Source: Streptomyces albipurpureus (GTDB lineage: Bacteria; Actinomycetota; Actinomycetes; Streptomycetales; Streptomycetaceae). From it: 64,000 nt of DNA. The notes below the pieces were generated by a model. The model was given only the letters and a program-made list of their open reading frames with translations. It did not search any database and had not been told where the DNA came from. The stretch is from the NCBI RefSeq assembly GCF_023701525.1, contig NZ_JAMQAW010000001.1:222862-286861 (forward strand), given 5' to 3'. The number at the start of each line of letters is the position of its first letter. Within the stretch, counting starts at the first letter, position 1. Positions 18,911-26,844 of this stretch are shown here, in pieces. The position numbers were made by a program, and so were the translations under genes.

Positions 18911-19390
18911 TTGGCAGCATCACCCGAGCGCGGCCAGCCGGTCGCCGATTTCACCCTCCCCGGCGGAGTACTCACCGACGGGGTCTTCGACCGGCGGGAC
19001 TTCACCCTCAGCGAGCACCGAGGACATCCCCTGGTGCTCGCGTTCTACCCGGGGGACGACACCAGCGTCTGCACCAAGCAGCTGTGTGCGTACTCCAGCG
19101 GGCTCGACGCCTTCACCGACTGCGGGGCGCAGGTGTGGGGCATCAGCCCGCAGGGCGTGGACAGTCATGAGGCGTTCGCCCGGAAGCACGGGTTGCGGAT
19201 GCCGTTGCTCGCCGATGTCGACATGGCGGTGACCCGTGCTTTCGGCGTCACGATGCCCGGTTTGGGAGTGCGGCGTTCGGTCTTCATCATCGCGGCTGAC
19301 GGAACGCTGCACTGGAAGCACATCGCCGTCATCGGAGCCACGTTCCGGTCGACCAAGACGCTGACGCAGCAGTTGGCAGCCCTCGGCTAG
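18911..19390 (+). CDS. BCP-type peroxiredoxin
   Basis: A 159-residue thiol peroxidase of the bacterioferritin-comigratory-protein class, which reduces hydrogen peroxide and organic peroxides with thioredoxin. The active-site line GDDTSVCTKQLC holds the peroxidatic cysteine and a second cysteine five residues on, the CysX4Cys spacing of atypical two-cysteine BCPs. I start at TTG 18911 because GGAG (18901-18904) sits 6 bases upstream and the product then begins LAASPERGQPVADFTLP as expected. The upstream in-frame ATG at 18866 has no ribosome site. It is monocistronic. Confidence 0.87.
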   Translation: MAASPERGQPVADFTLPGGVLTDGVFDRRDFTLSEHRGHPLVLAFYPGDDTSVCTKQLCAYSSGLDAFTDCGAQVWGISPQGVDSHEAFARKHGLRMPLLADVDMAVTRAFGVTMPGLGVRRSVFIIAADGTLHWKHIAVIGATFRSTKTLTQQLAALG

Positions 19391-19448
19391 CCCCGCTTCG
19401 GCGCCCGGGTGGCGGCCGATCGCAGAAGCCGCCACCTTCTGTCCGCTC

Positions 19449-19529
19449 GGTACGTTCGGTTCGCTCGGTACGTTCGGTTGGCTCGGTACGTTCGGTTGGC
19501 TCGGTTGGCTCGGTTGGCTCGGTTCGCCG
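19449..19529. repeat. 18-bp and 9-bp tandem repeats
   Basis: Three 18-bp units (GGTACGTTCGGTTSGCTC) at 19449-19466, 19467-19484 and 19485-19502 are followed by two 9-bp units GGTTGGCTC at 19503-19520 and a degraded third. The 9-mer is the second half of the 18-mer, so the array grew by nested duplications. It lies between the convergent peroxiredoxin and holin/phosphodiesterase genes; neither reading frame there is convincing as coding. Confidence 0.85.
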
Positions 19530-19693
19530 ACGCTGGTCCGGCGACGTCCCACGGCAAGGCGATCCGGTGTGCGGTGCGATGCCTCGTGATGTGCCCTGCG
19601 CAGGGCCGCCCCAGCTGCTCCCGGCCTGGGTTTCCGTCTCGGACTCGGCCCCGGTCCCGGTCGATCGGGGCATGGAAGGGGTTGTCCGGGGCC

Positions 19694-21937
19694 TCAGCCT
19701 GCGGAGGAGGCCTTGGTGGGGGATTCTGCCGCCGTCTCGGCGGCGCCTTCGATGGGCACCTGCGGGCCCGTGCACTCGCGCAGCCAGCGCCGCAGCACCC
19801 GATGGATCTGCTCCGCACCCACCAGTTCCCCTCCCGCCAGTTCCGCTTCCTCATCGAGCGGTGTGCTCAGTTCGAGGGGCGCGAGCAGAAAGGCCTGGGA
19901 CTGCTCGCCACCGAGCCCGCCATGGGAGCCGATCTGTTGCTCGAACGCGTGGACCTGGCCGGTCTCGGGGTCGTACATCGAGTTGACCATGATGTCGGCG
20001 ACATGCGGGAAGGTGTCCGTGCGGCGAACGGCTTCGGCCGCGCCCTTGCCGAAGACCGCCAGTGGGCCGTCATCGGCCAGCTCCGCCAGGGGGACCTCGA
20101 CCCCACCGGCGCCCATGACCACCGAGCCGTGCTCCTCACTACGGACGAGGAGGAAGCCCACGCCGGGGTGGTTGGCGAGGGTGCTCAGCAGCGCGGGGTG
20201 GCGGGCTTCGATCTCTTCACGGCTGAGCCGACCCGGCCGATCAGGGAAGGAGATCAGCGCCAGATTTCCCGAGGCGAGCACGATGGGGGCGGCGGCTGGG
20301 GGGCGAGGGTCCCGAGGGGTGGGGGCGGCGGGGTCCTGCCCGATCGGATCGGGGCCAGACAGGTCAGGGGCGGCGGGATCGCGGGCCAGCGGTTGGAAGC
20401 CGGATGGATCGAGCTTGGTCAGTTCAGGGGCCACAAACTCCTCGGGGTAGGCGCCCCGGCGGTGAAGGCCGATCCGCAGCGCGTCCGCCGCCGCGTCGCG
20501 GGCCTCCGCACCGCACGCGGTCCGCTCCACCCGTCGTGACACGGGCAGCCCGCACCCCGCCCGTACCAAGTCCTTGAGGCTGAGCCCGTACGCTCCCTCG
20601 AATGTCTCGCCCGGGCTCTGTCCATGGTCGGAGAGCAGCACGATTCGGTAGGCGCGCGGGGCGTGTTCGGCCGCCTTGGCTATCAGGGCGATGGAACGGT
20701 CCAGCGACTCCAGCACCCGGACAGCATCCCGGCTGTGGGGTCCGGAGTGGTGCGCCACCTCGTCGTAGGCCACCAGATCGGCGTAGACCGCGGTACGCCC
20801 GGCGAGCATGTCGCCGATCACTGCCGCCACCACGACATCCCTTTCGATGACGGTCGCGAAGGCGCGGATGAAGGGGTAGAGGCCACCTCGCGCGACCCGT
20901 GGTCGGTCTCCGCGCAGTCGGGCCCGGGTCGACTGCTGTAGCTCACGGCAGACCTCGGCGACGAAGGACAGTGCCGTACGCACCGCGTTGGCCGGGTCGG
21001 AGAAGTAGGCGAAGTAGCCGGCGCGGGATCGATTCTCCCGGCCCCGGCGGGTGGAGACGGACAGCACCAGGGCGACCTGGTCGGCCCCACCGCTGAAGAG
21101 ATTGCCGCGGCTCGCCCCGTCCAGCGTGAGCAACCCACCGTCTCCGGTGCGCTCGATCGCACGGCGCTGGAGCTCCACGGCGCTGGCGGGACGGTTGCTG
21201 ACCATGATCCGTCCGCCGTCCTTCTCGTACCAGCGGAAGGCGGGCACATCGTGGTTGGAGCCGTGGAGGATGCCGAGCTGGCTGGAACCGGTCTGGCTGG
21301 ACCAGTCGGTACGCCATGGGGTGAGCCGGTGGGTGCCGTCGAGCCACTCGGCGACGGTCGGCATCACCCCGTCCTTGACCGCGCGTTGCAGCACCTCGTG
21401 GCCGACCCCGTCGAGCTGGAGGAAGATCATGCCCGGGCACTCCATGCCGGTACTGTCCGCACCGGCGCCCTGTCTGCGCCGACGCCGGGTGGCGAGCCGG
21501 GAGAGTCTGCGGCCGTAGGCGTCGTCGTCCCTGACGGCCAGCGCGGTGGAACTGGCGGACGCGACGGCGGACATGACCGCGGCGACCACCACGGCCGTCT
21601 CGGGAGCCGCGTCACCGCGTCCATCGGGAATCAGCCATAGGGCGATCAGCAGGAGGGAGCCGTTGAGGAAGAAGACCAGCAACCCCAGCACCAGTGCGGG
21701 TACGAGGAGGAGCGCGCGGACGACCAGGGGCCACACCAGCGCGGTCAGCAGACCGAAGGCACCAGCGCCCCAGGCCGCCGTGACGGCGGTGCGGGTGATG
21801 CTGTCCCCGTCATCGGATTGGAGCTGGAAGTCGGGCAGCAGCCCGGCGAGCGCCAGCAGGGTAAGCGTCGACACCGCCCACACCACGATCACACGCAGGA
21901 GAGCACTGCCGGCCCTGCGCCACCGCCTTTCAGCCAC
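19694..21937 (-). CDS. holin-like membrane domain fused to alkaline-phosphatase-type phosphodiesterase
   Basis: A 747-residue protein. The first 135 residues hold four membrane helices of the Phage_holin_4_2 / YvlD type (LLALAGLLPDFQL is typical). From residue 168 on it has the alkaline phosphatase / type I phosphodiesterase fold. The metal site is visible in order: FLQLDGVGHEVL, YADLVAYDEVAHHSGPHSRD, IVLLSDHGQSPG and QQIGSHGGLGG. An active site facing the outside is likely, but this is inferred. The fused form recurs in actinobacteria and may act on wall or lipid phosphodiesters. A Pro/Asp-rich insert (PDLSGPDPIGQDPAAPTPRDP) interrupts the C-terminal half. Confidence 0.82.
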   Translation of the reverse strand: MAERRWRRAGSALLRVIVVWAVSTLTLLALAGLLPDFQLQSDDGDSITRTAVTAAWGAGAFGLLTALVWPLVVRALLLVPALVLGLLVFFLNGSLLLIALWLIPDGRGDAAPETAVVVAAVMSAVASASSTALAVRDDDAYGRRLSRLATRRRRRQGAGADSTGMECPGMIFLQLDGVGHEVLQRAVKDGVMPTVAEWLDGTHRLTPWRTDWSSQTGSSQLGILHGSNHDVPAFRWYEKDGGRIMVSNRPASAVELQRRAIERTGDGGLLTLDGASRGNLFSGGADQVALVLSVSTRRGRENRSRAGYFAYFSDPANAVRTALSFVAEVCRELQQSTRARLRGDRPRVARGGLYPFIRAFATVIERDVVVAAVIGDMLAGRTAVYADLVAYDEVAHHSGPHSRDAVRVLESLDRSIALIAKAAEHAPRAYRIVLLSDHGQSPGETFEGAYGLSLKDLVRAGCGLPVSRRVERTACGAEARDAAADALRIGLHRRGAYPEEFVAPELTKLDPSGFQPLARDPAAPDLSGPDPIGQDPAAPTPRDPRPPAAAPIVLASGNLALISFPDRPGRLSREEIEARHPALLSTLANHPGVGFLLVRSEEHGSVVMGAGGVEVPLAELADDGPLAVFGKGAAEAVRRTDTFPHVADIMVNSMYDPETGQVHAFEQQIGSHGGLGGEQSQAFLLAPLELSTPLDEEAELAGGELVGAEQIHRVLRRWLRECTGPQVPIEGAAETAAESPTKASSAG

Positions 21938-22368
21938 GCCGATCCCACCTCACTTGAAAACAGACCCCCAGCCTGGCACAGCCGAGAGCATGACCCGCCC
22001 ACAAGCCTTCCTCGCCGGACGGACGCCCGAGAGGTCCGAGCGGGGTCGGCCCGGCCGGTGCGCTTCAGGGGCGCGGGCGAGCCGGGGGAATCCCCGCTCC
22101 TCGGCTCCCTCGCCGGACGTCCTGAGGCTGAGGCGGCCCCGACCCACGGGACGAAGGCGTCGAAACGCACGGGCGGGCCAGGGACCAGCACGACTCGGCG
22201 TCCACTGCCGGCCAACCGATCGAGGTCCCGGGAGGCCCGGCCCGGAACCGCGGGCAGGCCCCCACCCCTCGTTGAGGCAGGCGGGCAAGGGCACGCACCA
22301 CGGCCGCCGGTGCGAGGGGCATTCCGTCGTCGGCGTCGCCAACCGCTTGGACGGCCTGGAAGGCCTGG
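21938..22368. other. gene-free stretch, 431 bases
   Basis: Several overlapping frames are open, as expected at this GC content, but none shows consistent codon bias or family resemblance. The left end must carry the promoter of the holin/phosphodiesterase gene. Confidence 0.45.
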
Positions 22369-22773
22369 TCAGCAGCCGTCGTAGCCCGCCGTGGGCATGG
22401 ACAGCCTGCGGTGGACATCCGCCTTCATCGCCGCGTCGTACACGGGCTCGGGCAGATTCGCGCTCTCCAGCCCGACACCCCGTTTCGCGCACTCATCGGC
22501 GAACTCCGGCACCGAGAGCAGCGCCCGGGACAGCACCTGTTCGTTGGCGGCCACAAAGAGATCGACCGTGCCGCCCTCCACATCCGCCCAGAGGGCGCAG
22601 AGGTCGTGGCGCACCCCGGAGAAGACCAGCTGACGCGTCACGGTGTGCCCCCGCTCATCAGCCCACCGGGCACACATCCGCAGCTGACTGCGGGTGTCCA
22701 CCAGGAAGGAGTGCTGGTCGAGTTCTTCGAGGGGAGTCAGGCTCGCGATCGCCGCCACCCGTAAGCCACCCAT
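22369..22773 (-). CDS. unknown protein with resolvase-like layout
   Basis: A 134-residue protein without signal peptide or membrane segment. The line SQLRMCARWADERGHTVTRQLVFSG, then GTVDLFVAANEQVLSRAL, recalls the fold of serine-recombinase catalytic domains (cysteine at CARWA, then V-D-LFVA...LSR). The N-terminal segment MGGLRVAAIASLTPLEELDQH has no obvious catalytic serine, so a recombinase activity is doubtful. Third positions are strongly G/C. It is divergent from the MBL gene at 22926. Confidence 0.65.
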   Translation of the reverse strand: MGGLRVAAIASLTPLEELDQHSFLVDTRSQLRMCARWADERGHTVTRQLVFSGVRHDLCALWADVEGGTVDLFVAANEQVLSRALLSVPEFADECAKRGVGLESANLPEPVYDAAMKADVHRRLSMPTAGYDGC

Positions 22774-22925
22774 GGTTGTCCCCCTGCCGATCGCCGTTCG
22801 CCCGCCGACCCTACTCCGGATGAGGCCCGAGGGCTTGGCCCGCCATGTGGTCGCGCGCCCGTCAGGGATGCCGGCACAGCGCTTACGCTCGTACTCGAAG
22901 CCCTACGGGATGAGGGAGGACGGAG

Positions 22926-23696
22926 GTGCCGGTGGAGGTCACCTGGTGGGGTCATGCCACCTGCACGGTCGAGGATTCCGGTGTGCGGGTGCTGACCGAT
23001 CCGCTTTTCGTGCGTCGGCTGGCGCATCTCCGCCGCCGCCGGGGGGCAGTGCCGCCGCCCGAAGCAGCGATGGCGGACGCCGTCCTCGTCTCTCATCTCC
23101 ACTCGGACCATCTCCATCTTCCCTCGCTGGCTCGCCTGTCCCCCGGCACTCGTCTGGTGGTACCGAGCGGCGCCTGCCGGGCGGTACCCGGTCTTTGCCG
23201 GCTGGGGTTGGAGATCACCGAGGTCGCCCCGGATGACGAGGTGCGGGTGGGGCCGCTGACCATACGGGCCGTGCCCGCGCTCCATGACGGACGGCGGCTA
23301 CCGGTGGGGCCGCAGCGCTCGCCCGCGCTGGGCTTTGTGATCGCCGGTGAGGCCCGTACCTACTTCGCCGGGGACACCGGACTGTTCGACTCCATGGCGG
23401 ATGAGGTCGGTCAGGTGGATGTGGCCCTGCTCCCGGTCGGTGGCTGGGGCCCCTATTTGGGGCATGGCCATCTGGATGCGGGACGGGCGGCGCAGGCGGT
23501 GGCCGCTCTCGCGCCACGCTCGGCGGTGCCGGTGCACTACGGCACCTACTGGCCGATCGGGTTGGACGGTGTCCGACCGCATGAGTTCCACGCCCCGGGC
23601 GAGGAGTTCGTCCGCAAAACAGCTCGGCTCGCCCCTGAGGTGGCCGTGCACCGGCTGGGTCACGGCGAGCGGTTCAGACCGGAGGCATCCTCGTGA
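22926..23696 (+). CDS. MBL-fold metallo-hydrolase (UlaG-like)
   Basis: A 256-residue beta-lactamase-fold hydrolase. The metal motif HLHSDH (His57, His59, Asp61, His62) is intact, followed by the AGDTG metal-binding strand and VPVHYGTYWPIG near the C-terminus. The opening VTWWGHATCTVEDSGVRVLTDPLF is typical of the UlaG / L-ascorbate-6-P lactonase-like group. The substrate cannot be read. It starts at GTG 22926 with GGAGG-like sequence immediately upstream and overlaps the DedA gene by 4 bases (GTGA), so the two are translationally coupled. Confidence 0.88.
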   Translation: MPVEVTWWGHATCTVEDSGVRVLTDPLFVRRLAHLRRRRGAVPPPEAAMADAVLVSHLHSDHLHLPSLARLSPGTRLVVPSGACRAVPGLCRLGLEITEVAPDDEVRVGPLTIRAVPALHDGRRLPVGPQRSPALGFVIAGEARTYFAGDTGLFDSMADEVGQVDVALLPVGGWGPYLGHGHLDAGRAAQAVAALAPRSAVPVHYGTYWPIGLDGVRPHEFHAPGEEFVRKTARLAPEVAVHRLGHGERFRPEASS

Positions 23697-24361
23697 CCAG
23701 CCTGCTCTCGGACGCGCTGTCCGGGCTTTCGGACTTCGTGGAGCAGTTGCCTCCCGAGTCGACCCAGCAGGCCGTGGGTTATCCCTCGCTCTTCCTCCTG
23801 ATCGTCCTGGGGGCGTTGGTGCCTGTGGTGCCCACGGGGGCCCTGGTGAGCTCGGCTGCCGTGGTGGCCTTTCATCAGACGGCCCCCTTGGCGCTGCTGC
23901 TGATCTTCCTGGTGGCGTCGTCCGCGGCGTTCGTCGGCGATGTGACCCTCTACTGGCTCGGGCAGCGTGGTGTCCGCTCCAAGAACGGCTCCCGCTGGTT
24001 GGAGCGGTTGCGCGGTCATGCCGCACCCGAACGGCTTGAGCAGGCGCAGCAGAAGTTGGAAGACCATGGCGTCGCCGTGCTGGTGCTCTCCCGGTTGGTG
24101 CCGGCGGGTCGAATACCCGTGATGCTGGCGTGTCTGCTGGCCGAAATGCCGATGCGCACCTTCATCCGGGGCAATGTGCCGGCCTGTCTGGCGTGGGCGG
24201 TGACGTATCAGTTGATCGGCATTCTGGGTGGGTCGCTGTTCAACGAGGCCTGGAAGGGTGTGGCGGTCGCGGTGGCGGTGACCGTGGTGATCAGTGGGGT
24301 GCCGGCGCTGTGGCGGGGTGTTCGGCGGCGGCGTCCGGGCTCGTCCGGGCAGCACGCCTGA
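23693..24361 (+). CDS. DedA-family membrane protein
   Basis: A 222-residue DedA / VTT-domain protein with about five hydrophobic segments. The conserved loop LSRLVPAGRIPVMLACLLAEMPMRTFIRGNV carries the arginine typical of DedA proteins, and FVGDVTLYWLGQRGV is the other family mark. DedA proteins are linked to phospholipid and undecaprenyl-phosphate flipping. It starts at GTG 23693, overlapping the stop of the MBL hydrolase, which suggests a membrane-lipid task for that hydrolase too. A hairpin follows at 24379-24407. Confidence 0.88.
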   Translation: MTSLLSDALSGLSDFVEQLPPESTQQAVGYPSLFLLIVLGALVPVVPTGALVSSAAVVAFHQTAPLALLLIFLVASSAAFVGDVTLYWLGQRGVRSKNGSRWLERLRGHAAPERLEQAQQKLEDHGVAVLVLSRLVPAGRIPVMLACLLAEMPMRTFIRGNVPACLAWAVTYQLIGILGGSLFNEAWKGVAVAVAVTVVISGVPALWRGVRRRRPGSSGQHA

Positions 24362-24378
24362 GGATGTCTCCTGGGACC

Positions 24379-24407
24379 GTGGCCGGACGTGGGGGTGGAA
24401 CGGCCAC
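24379..24407. terminator. hairpin between convergent genes
   Basis: GTGGCCG (24379-24385) pairs with CGGCCAC (24401-24407) in the 67-base gap between the convergent DedA and second MBL genes. It probably serves both. Confidence 0.45.
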
Positions 24408-24428
24408 CGCCCCTGGTGCACCTGTCCG

Positions 24429-25508
24429 CTATGCGGTGAGCACCTGGGAGCCCCCCACCGGCAGGTCCCATAGCTGGCCGCGTGGTCTACCGGTCCGCTC
24501 CCAGGCCGCCCGAACCCGGGCGAGGGGCTCCAGTACCGGTTCGGCCGAGAGGACGAAGGTCGCCCAGTGCATGGGGGCCATGTTGCGCGCGCCGAGGTCG
24601 ACAAAGGCCCGCACCGCGTCTTCCGGGTCGGTGTGCACATCCTGCAGCCACCAGCGCGGGGCGTACGCGCCGATCGGCAGCAGGGCAAGATCGAGACCCG
24701 GGTGGCGGCGGCCGATCTCCTGGAACCAGTGCCCGTAACCGGTGTCGCCCGCGAAGTAGACGGATTGGCCCAGCGGGTCGGTGAGTACCCAGCCACCCCA
24801 CAGCGAGCGGTTGGTGTCGGTCAGGGTGCGCTTGGACCAGTGGTGGGCCGGTACGAAGTCAAAGCGGACGCCGTGCAACTCGGCGCCCTCCCACCAGTCC
24901 AGTTCGGTCACCCGGGTGAAGCGGCGGCGGCGAAACCAGCGGGCGAGTCCGGCCGGGGCGAAGACGGGGGTGCGGCGAGGCAGCCTCCGCAGGGTCGGGG
25001 CGTCCAGATGGTCGAAGTGGTTGTGGCTGATCACCACGGCGTCGATGGGCGGGAGATCCTCCCAGCGCACCCCGACGGGGGTGATCCTGGCCGGAGTGCC
25101 GAGGATGCGCCGTGACCACACGGGGTCGGTGAGAACCGTGAGCCCGCCGATGGAGAGCACCCAGCTGGCGTGCCCGACCCAGGTGGCGGCGAGGGTGGTG
25201 CTGTCCACCGCGGGGAGGGGGCCGGGGGCGAAGGGCAGCAGGGGAATGTCCCGTAGCCCGTCGGGTCCGGGGCGCACCGCGCCCTCGCGGGCGAGCCGCG
25301 CCATGGCACGGACACCGGGCAGTGGCGCGGTGAGTCGATGGGCGAAGGTCCGGGGCCAGTGGCGGACCTCGCCCAGGGCGCGGGTCCGGCTCGCGGTCGC
25401 GGGCGGCTTTCCCTCCCCACCGCCGGTCAGCGTTCCCCCACCGCTCACGGTGGAGGTCTGCTCCTCCGACTGGTCCGCTCCGTCCGTGCGCTCTCCCTGC
25501 TCGGCCAT
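24429..25508 (-). CDS. MBL-fold hydrolase, NAPE-PLD-like
   Basis: A 359-residue hydrolase. The metal motif HNHFDH (His162, His164, Asp166, His167) is intact and preceded by TWVGHASWVLSIGGLTVLTDPVWS. VPAHHWSKRTLTDTNRSLWGGWVL and YFAGDTGYGHWFQEIGRR are marks of the N-acyl-phosphatidylethanolamine phospholipase D-like group. That group cleaves phospholipids in animals; the bacterial substrate is unknown. The first 60 residues are a disordered Ser/Thr/Gly-rich segment, so a later start is possible. It lies 12 bases after the aminotransferase-like gene, so both are one operon. Confidence 0.85.
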   Translation of the reverse strand: MAEQGERTDGADQSEEQTSTVSGGGTLTGGGEGKPPATASRTRALGEVRHWPRTFAHRLTAPLPGVRAMARLAREGAVRPGPDGLRDIPLLPFAPGPLPAVDSTTLAATWVGHASWVLSIGGLTVLTDPVWSRRILGTPARITPVGVRWEDLPPIDAVVISHNHFDHLDAPTLRRLPRRTPVFAPAGLARWFRRRRFTRVTELDWWEGAELHGVRFDFVPAHHWSKRTLTDTNRSLWGGWVLTDPLGQSVYFAGDTGYGHWFQEIGRRHPGLDLALLPIGAYAPRWWLQDVHTDPEDAVRAFVDLGARNMAPMHWATFVLSAEPVLEPLARVRAAWERTGRPRGQLWDLPVGGSQVLTA

Positions 25509-25520
25509 CCTGGGCTCCGT

Positions 25521-26738
25521 TCAACGCAGTTCGTCGAAGGCCGTTCCAAGAATGCTCAACGCCTCCGCGACATGCGGCAATTCCAGGGGCGCTGGTGAGG
25601 TGAGAGACTCCTGCCGCTCTTGCGGGGTTGCTCCCAGCAGGGGTGCGGTCGCCAACCGCACCCGTAGCGCGCCCAACTCATCGCCGAATCGGTGCCCTCC
25701 AGGGGCGGGTGCCCCAAGACGGGCGGTCAGATACTCCTCCAGTTCCATGGAGTCATTGGCACCCTGCGCGGCGAGCCGGGGGCGCAGGGGGCCGAGGTCC
25801 GCATAGAGGTGGCGTCCGGCTTGCGGTGGGCGGGCGAGGGCTCCGGAGTTGAGGACCGCGCGGTGTATGGCGGCGGCCACGGTCGCGTGCAGGGCGACGG
25901 TCTGTTCCCTACGGGCGACCAGCGGCCCTGGTTCCCGAAGGGCGTGCGTGGCCGCCACCGCGAGGGGTTCGGCGATGAGCGCGCCGAGTGCGGTGATGAT
26001 GTCGAGGGTTCTGGCGCGGTGGGCGGCTCCCGCCGCGGTCGGGGGGAAGCGAGCGATCGCCACCGGCCAGGAGGAGGGCAGCAGGGCGCCCGCCAGATCG
26101 CTGATCACGGTGACGTGGTCGGGCCACATTTCGGCGGGACTGAGGAGCACGGTGCCCTGGGGCCGGTGGAGGGTGTCCCCCCAGGTCTCGTCGCTGATGA
26201 TCTGCATGCCCTCACCGATCGCGGCCTCGCATGCCTCGCGTACGGTTTCGGGCGGTGGAACGGTTGCCGTGGGGTCGTCGGCGACGGAGAGCAGCAGCAG
26301 GGTGGGCCGGCCGCCTTCGGCCCGCACCCGCCGTACCGTCTCCAGCAGGGCGTAGGGGTCGGGCACACCACCGCACTCGGCCGGCGTGGGCACATGGTAG
26401 GCAGGGCGGCTCAGCAGCCGGGCCTGCGGGGTCCACCAGGCCGGGCAGGGCCGGGGCATCAGCACATCCCCGTGGTAGGCCCCGATCAGTGCGAAGAGCA
26501 GCGGCTGCGGGCCGGCGGCGGCGACCACCTCATCGATGCCGGCCGGTAGTCCTCGCCGCCGCCAGTACCCGCAGGCCGCCTCGCGCAGCAGTGGTCCGCC
26601 GCCGGGTGGCTCGCCCAGTGCGCTTGCGGAGGCCCCGGCGAGGACTTCGGCCAGTTCGGCGGGGACGGGGAGACCTGGTTCGGGTGCGGGCGGCCCGTAG
26701 CGGACGGGTCCGTGCCCTTCGGTGTCCGTCCGCCGCAT
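25521..26738 (-). CDS. aminotransferase-like protein with no lysine
   Basis: A 405-residue protein with the layout of a class I/II (fold type I) aminotransferase. The ring-nitrogen aspartate motif is present (IISDETWGD, Asp183), as is AAAGPQPLLFALIGAYHGDVLMPRPCPAWW, where PLP enzymes have their phosphate-binding turn. The segment that should hold the PLP-binding lysine reads VISDLAGALLPSSW (211-224) with no lysine. In fact I find no lysine anywhere in the protein, so it cannot form the usual internal aldimine. It may be a structural or regulatory relative. It is immediately upstream of the NAPE-PLD-like gene in one operon. Confidence 0.72.
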   Translation of the reverse strand: MRRTDTEGHGPVRYGPPAPEPGLPVPAELAEVLAGASASALGEPPGGGPLLREAACGYWRRRGLPAGIDEVVAAAGPQPLLFALIGAYHGDVLMPRPCPAWWTPQARLLSRPAYHVPTPAECGGVPDPYALLETVRRVRAEGGRPTLLLLSVADDPTATVPPPETVREACEAAIGEGMQIISDETWGDTLHRPQGTVLLSPAEMWPDHVTVISDLAGALLPSSWPVAIARFPPTAAGAAHRARTLDIITALGALIAEPLAVAATHALREPGPLVARREQTVALHATVAAAIHRAVLNSGALARPPQAGRHLYADLGPLRPRLAAQGANDSMELEEYLTARLGAPAPGGHRFGDELGALRVRLATAPLLGATPQERQESLTSPAPLELPHVAEALSILGTAFDELR

Positions 26739-26844
26739 ACCGTCACATCCGACCGCTGTTCCGCCGGAGCCGGCCCGTCGCCTAGCCCACGTGCCCTTTA
26801 TACGGAGGTTCGGGCCGGGCCGCCCGGTGAGCGGGCGTCGGACT

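Noticed and set aside
19449..19529. Tandem repeats considered as a CRISPR array
   Set aside because: The units are contiguous with no unique spacers, so it is a simple tandem array.
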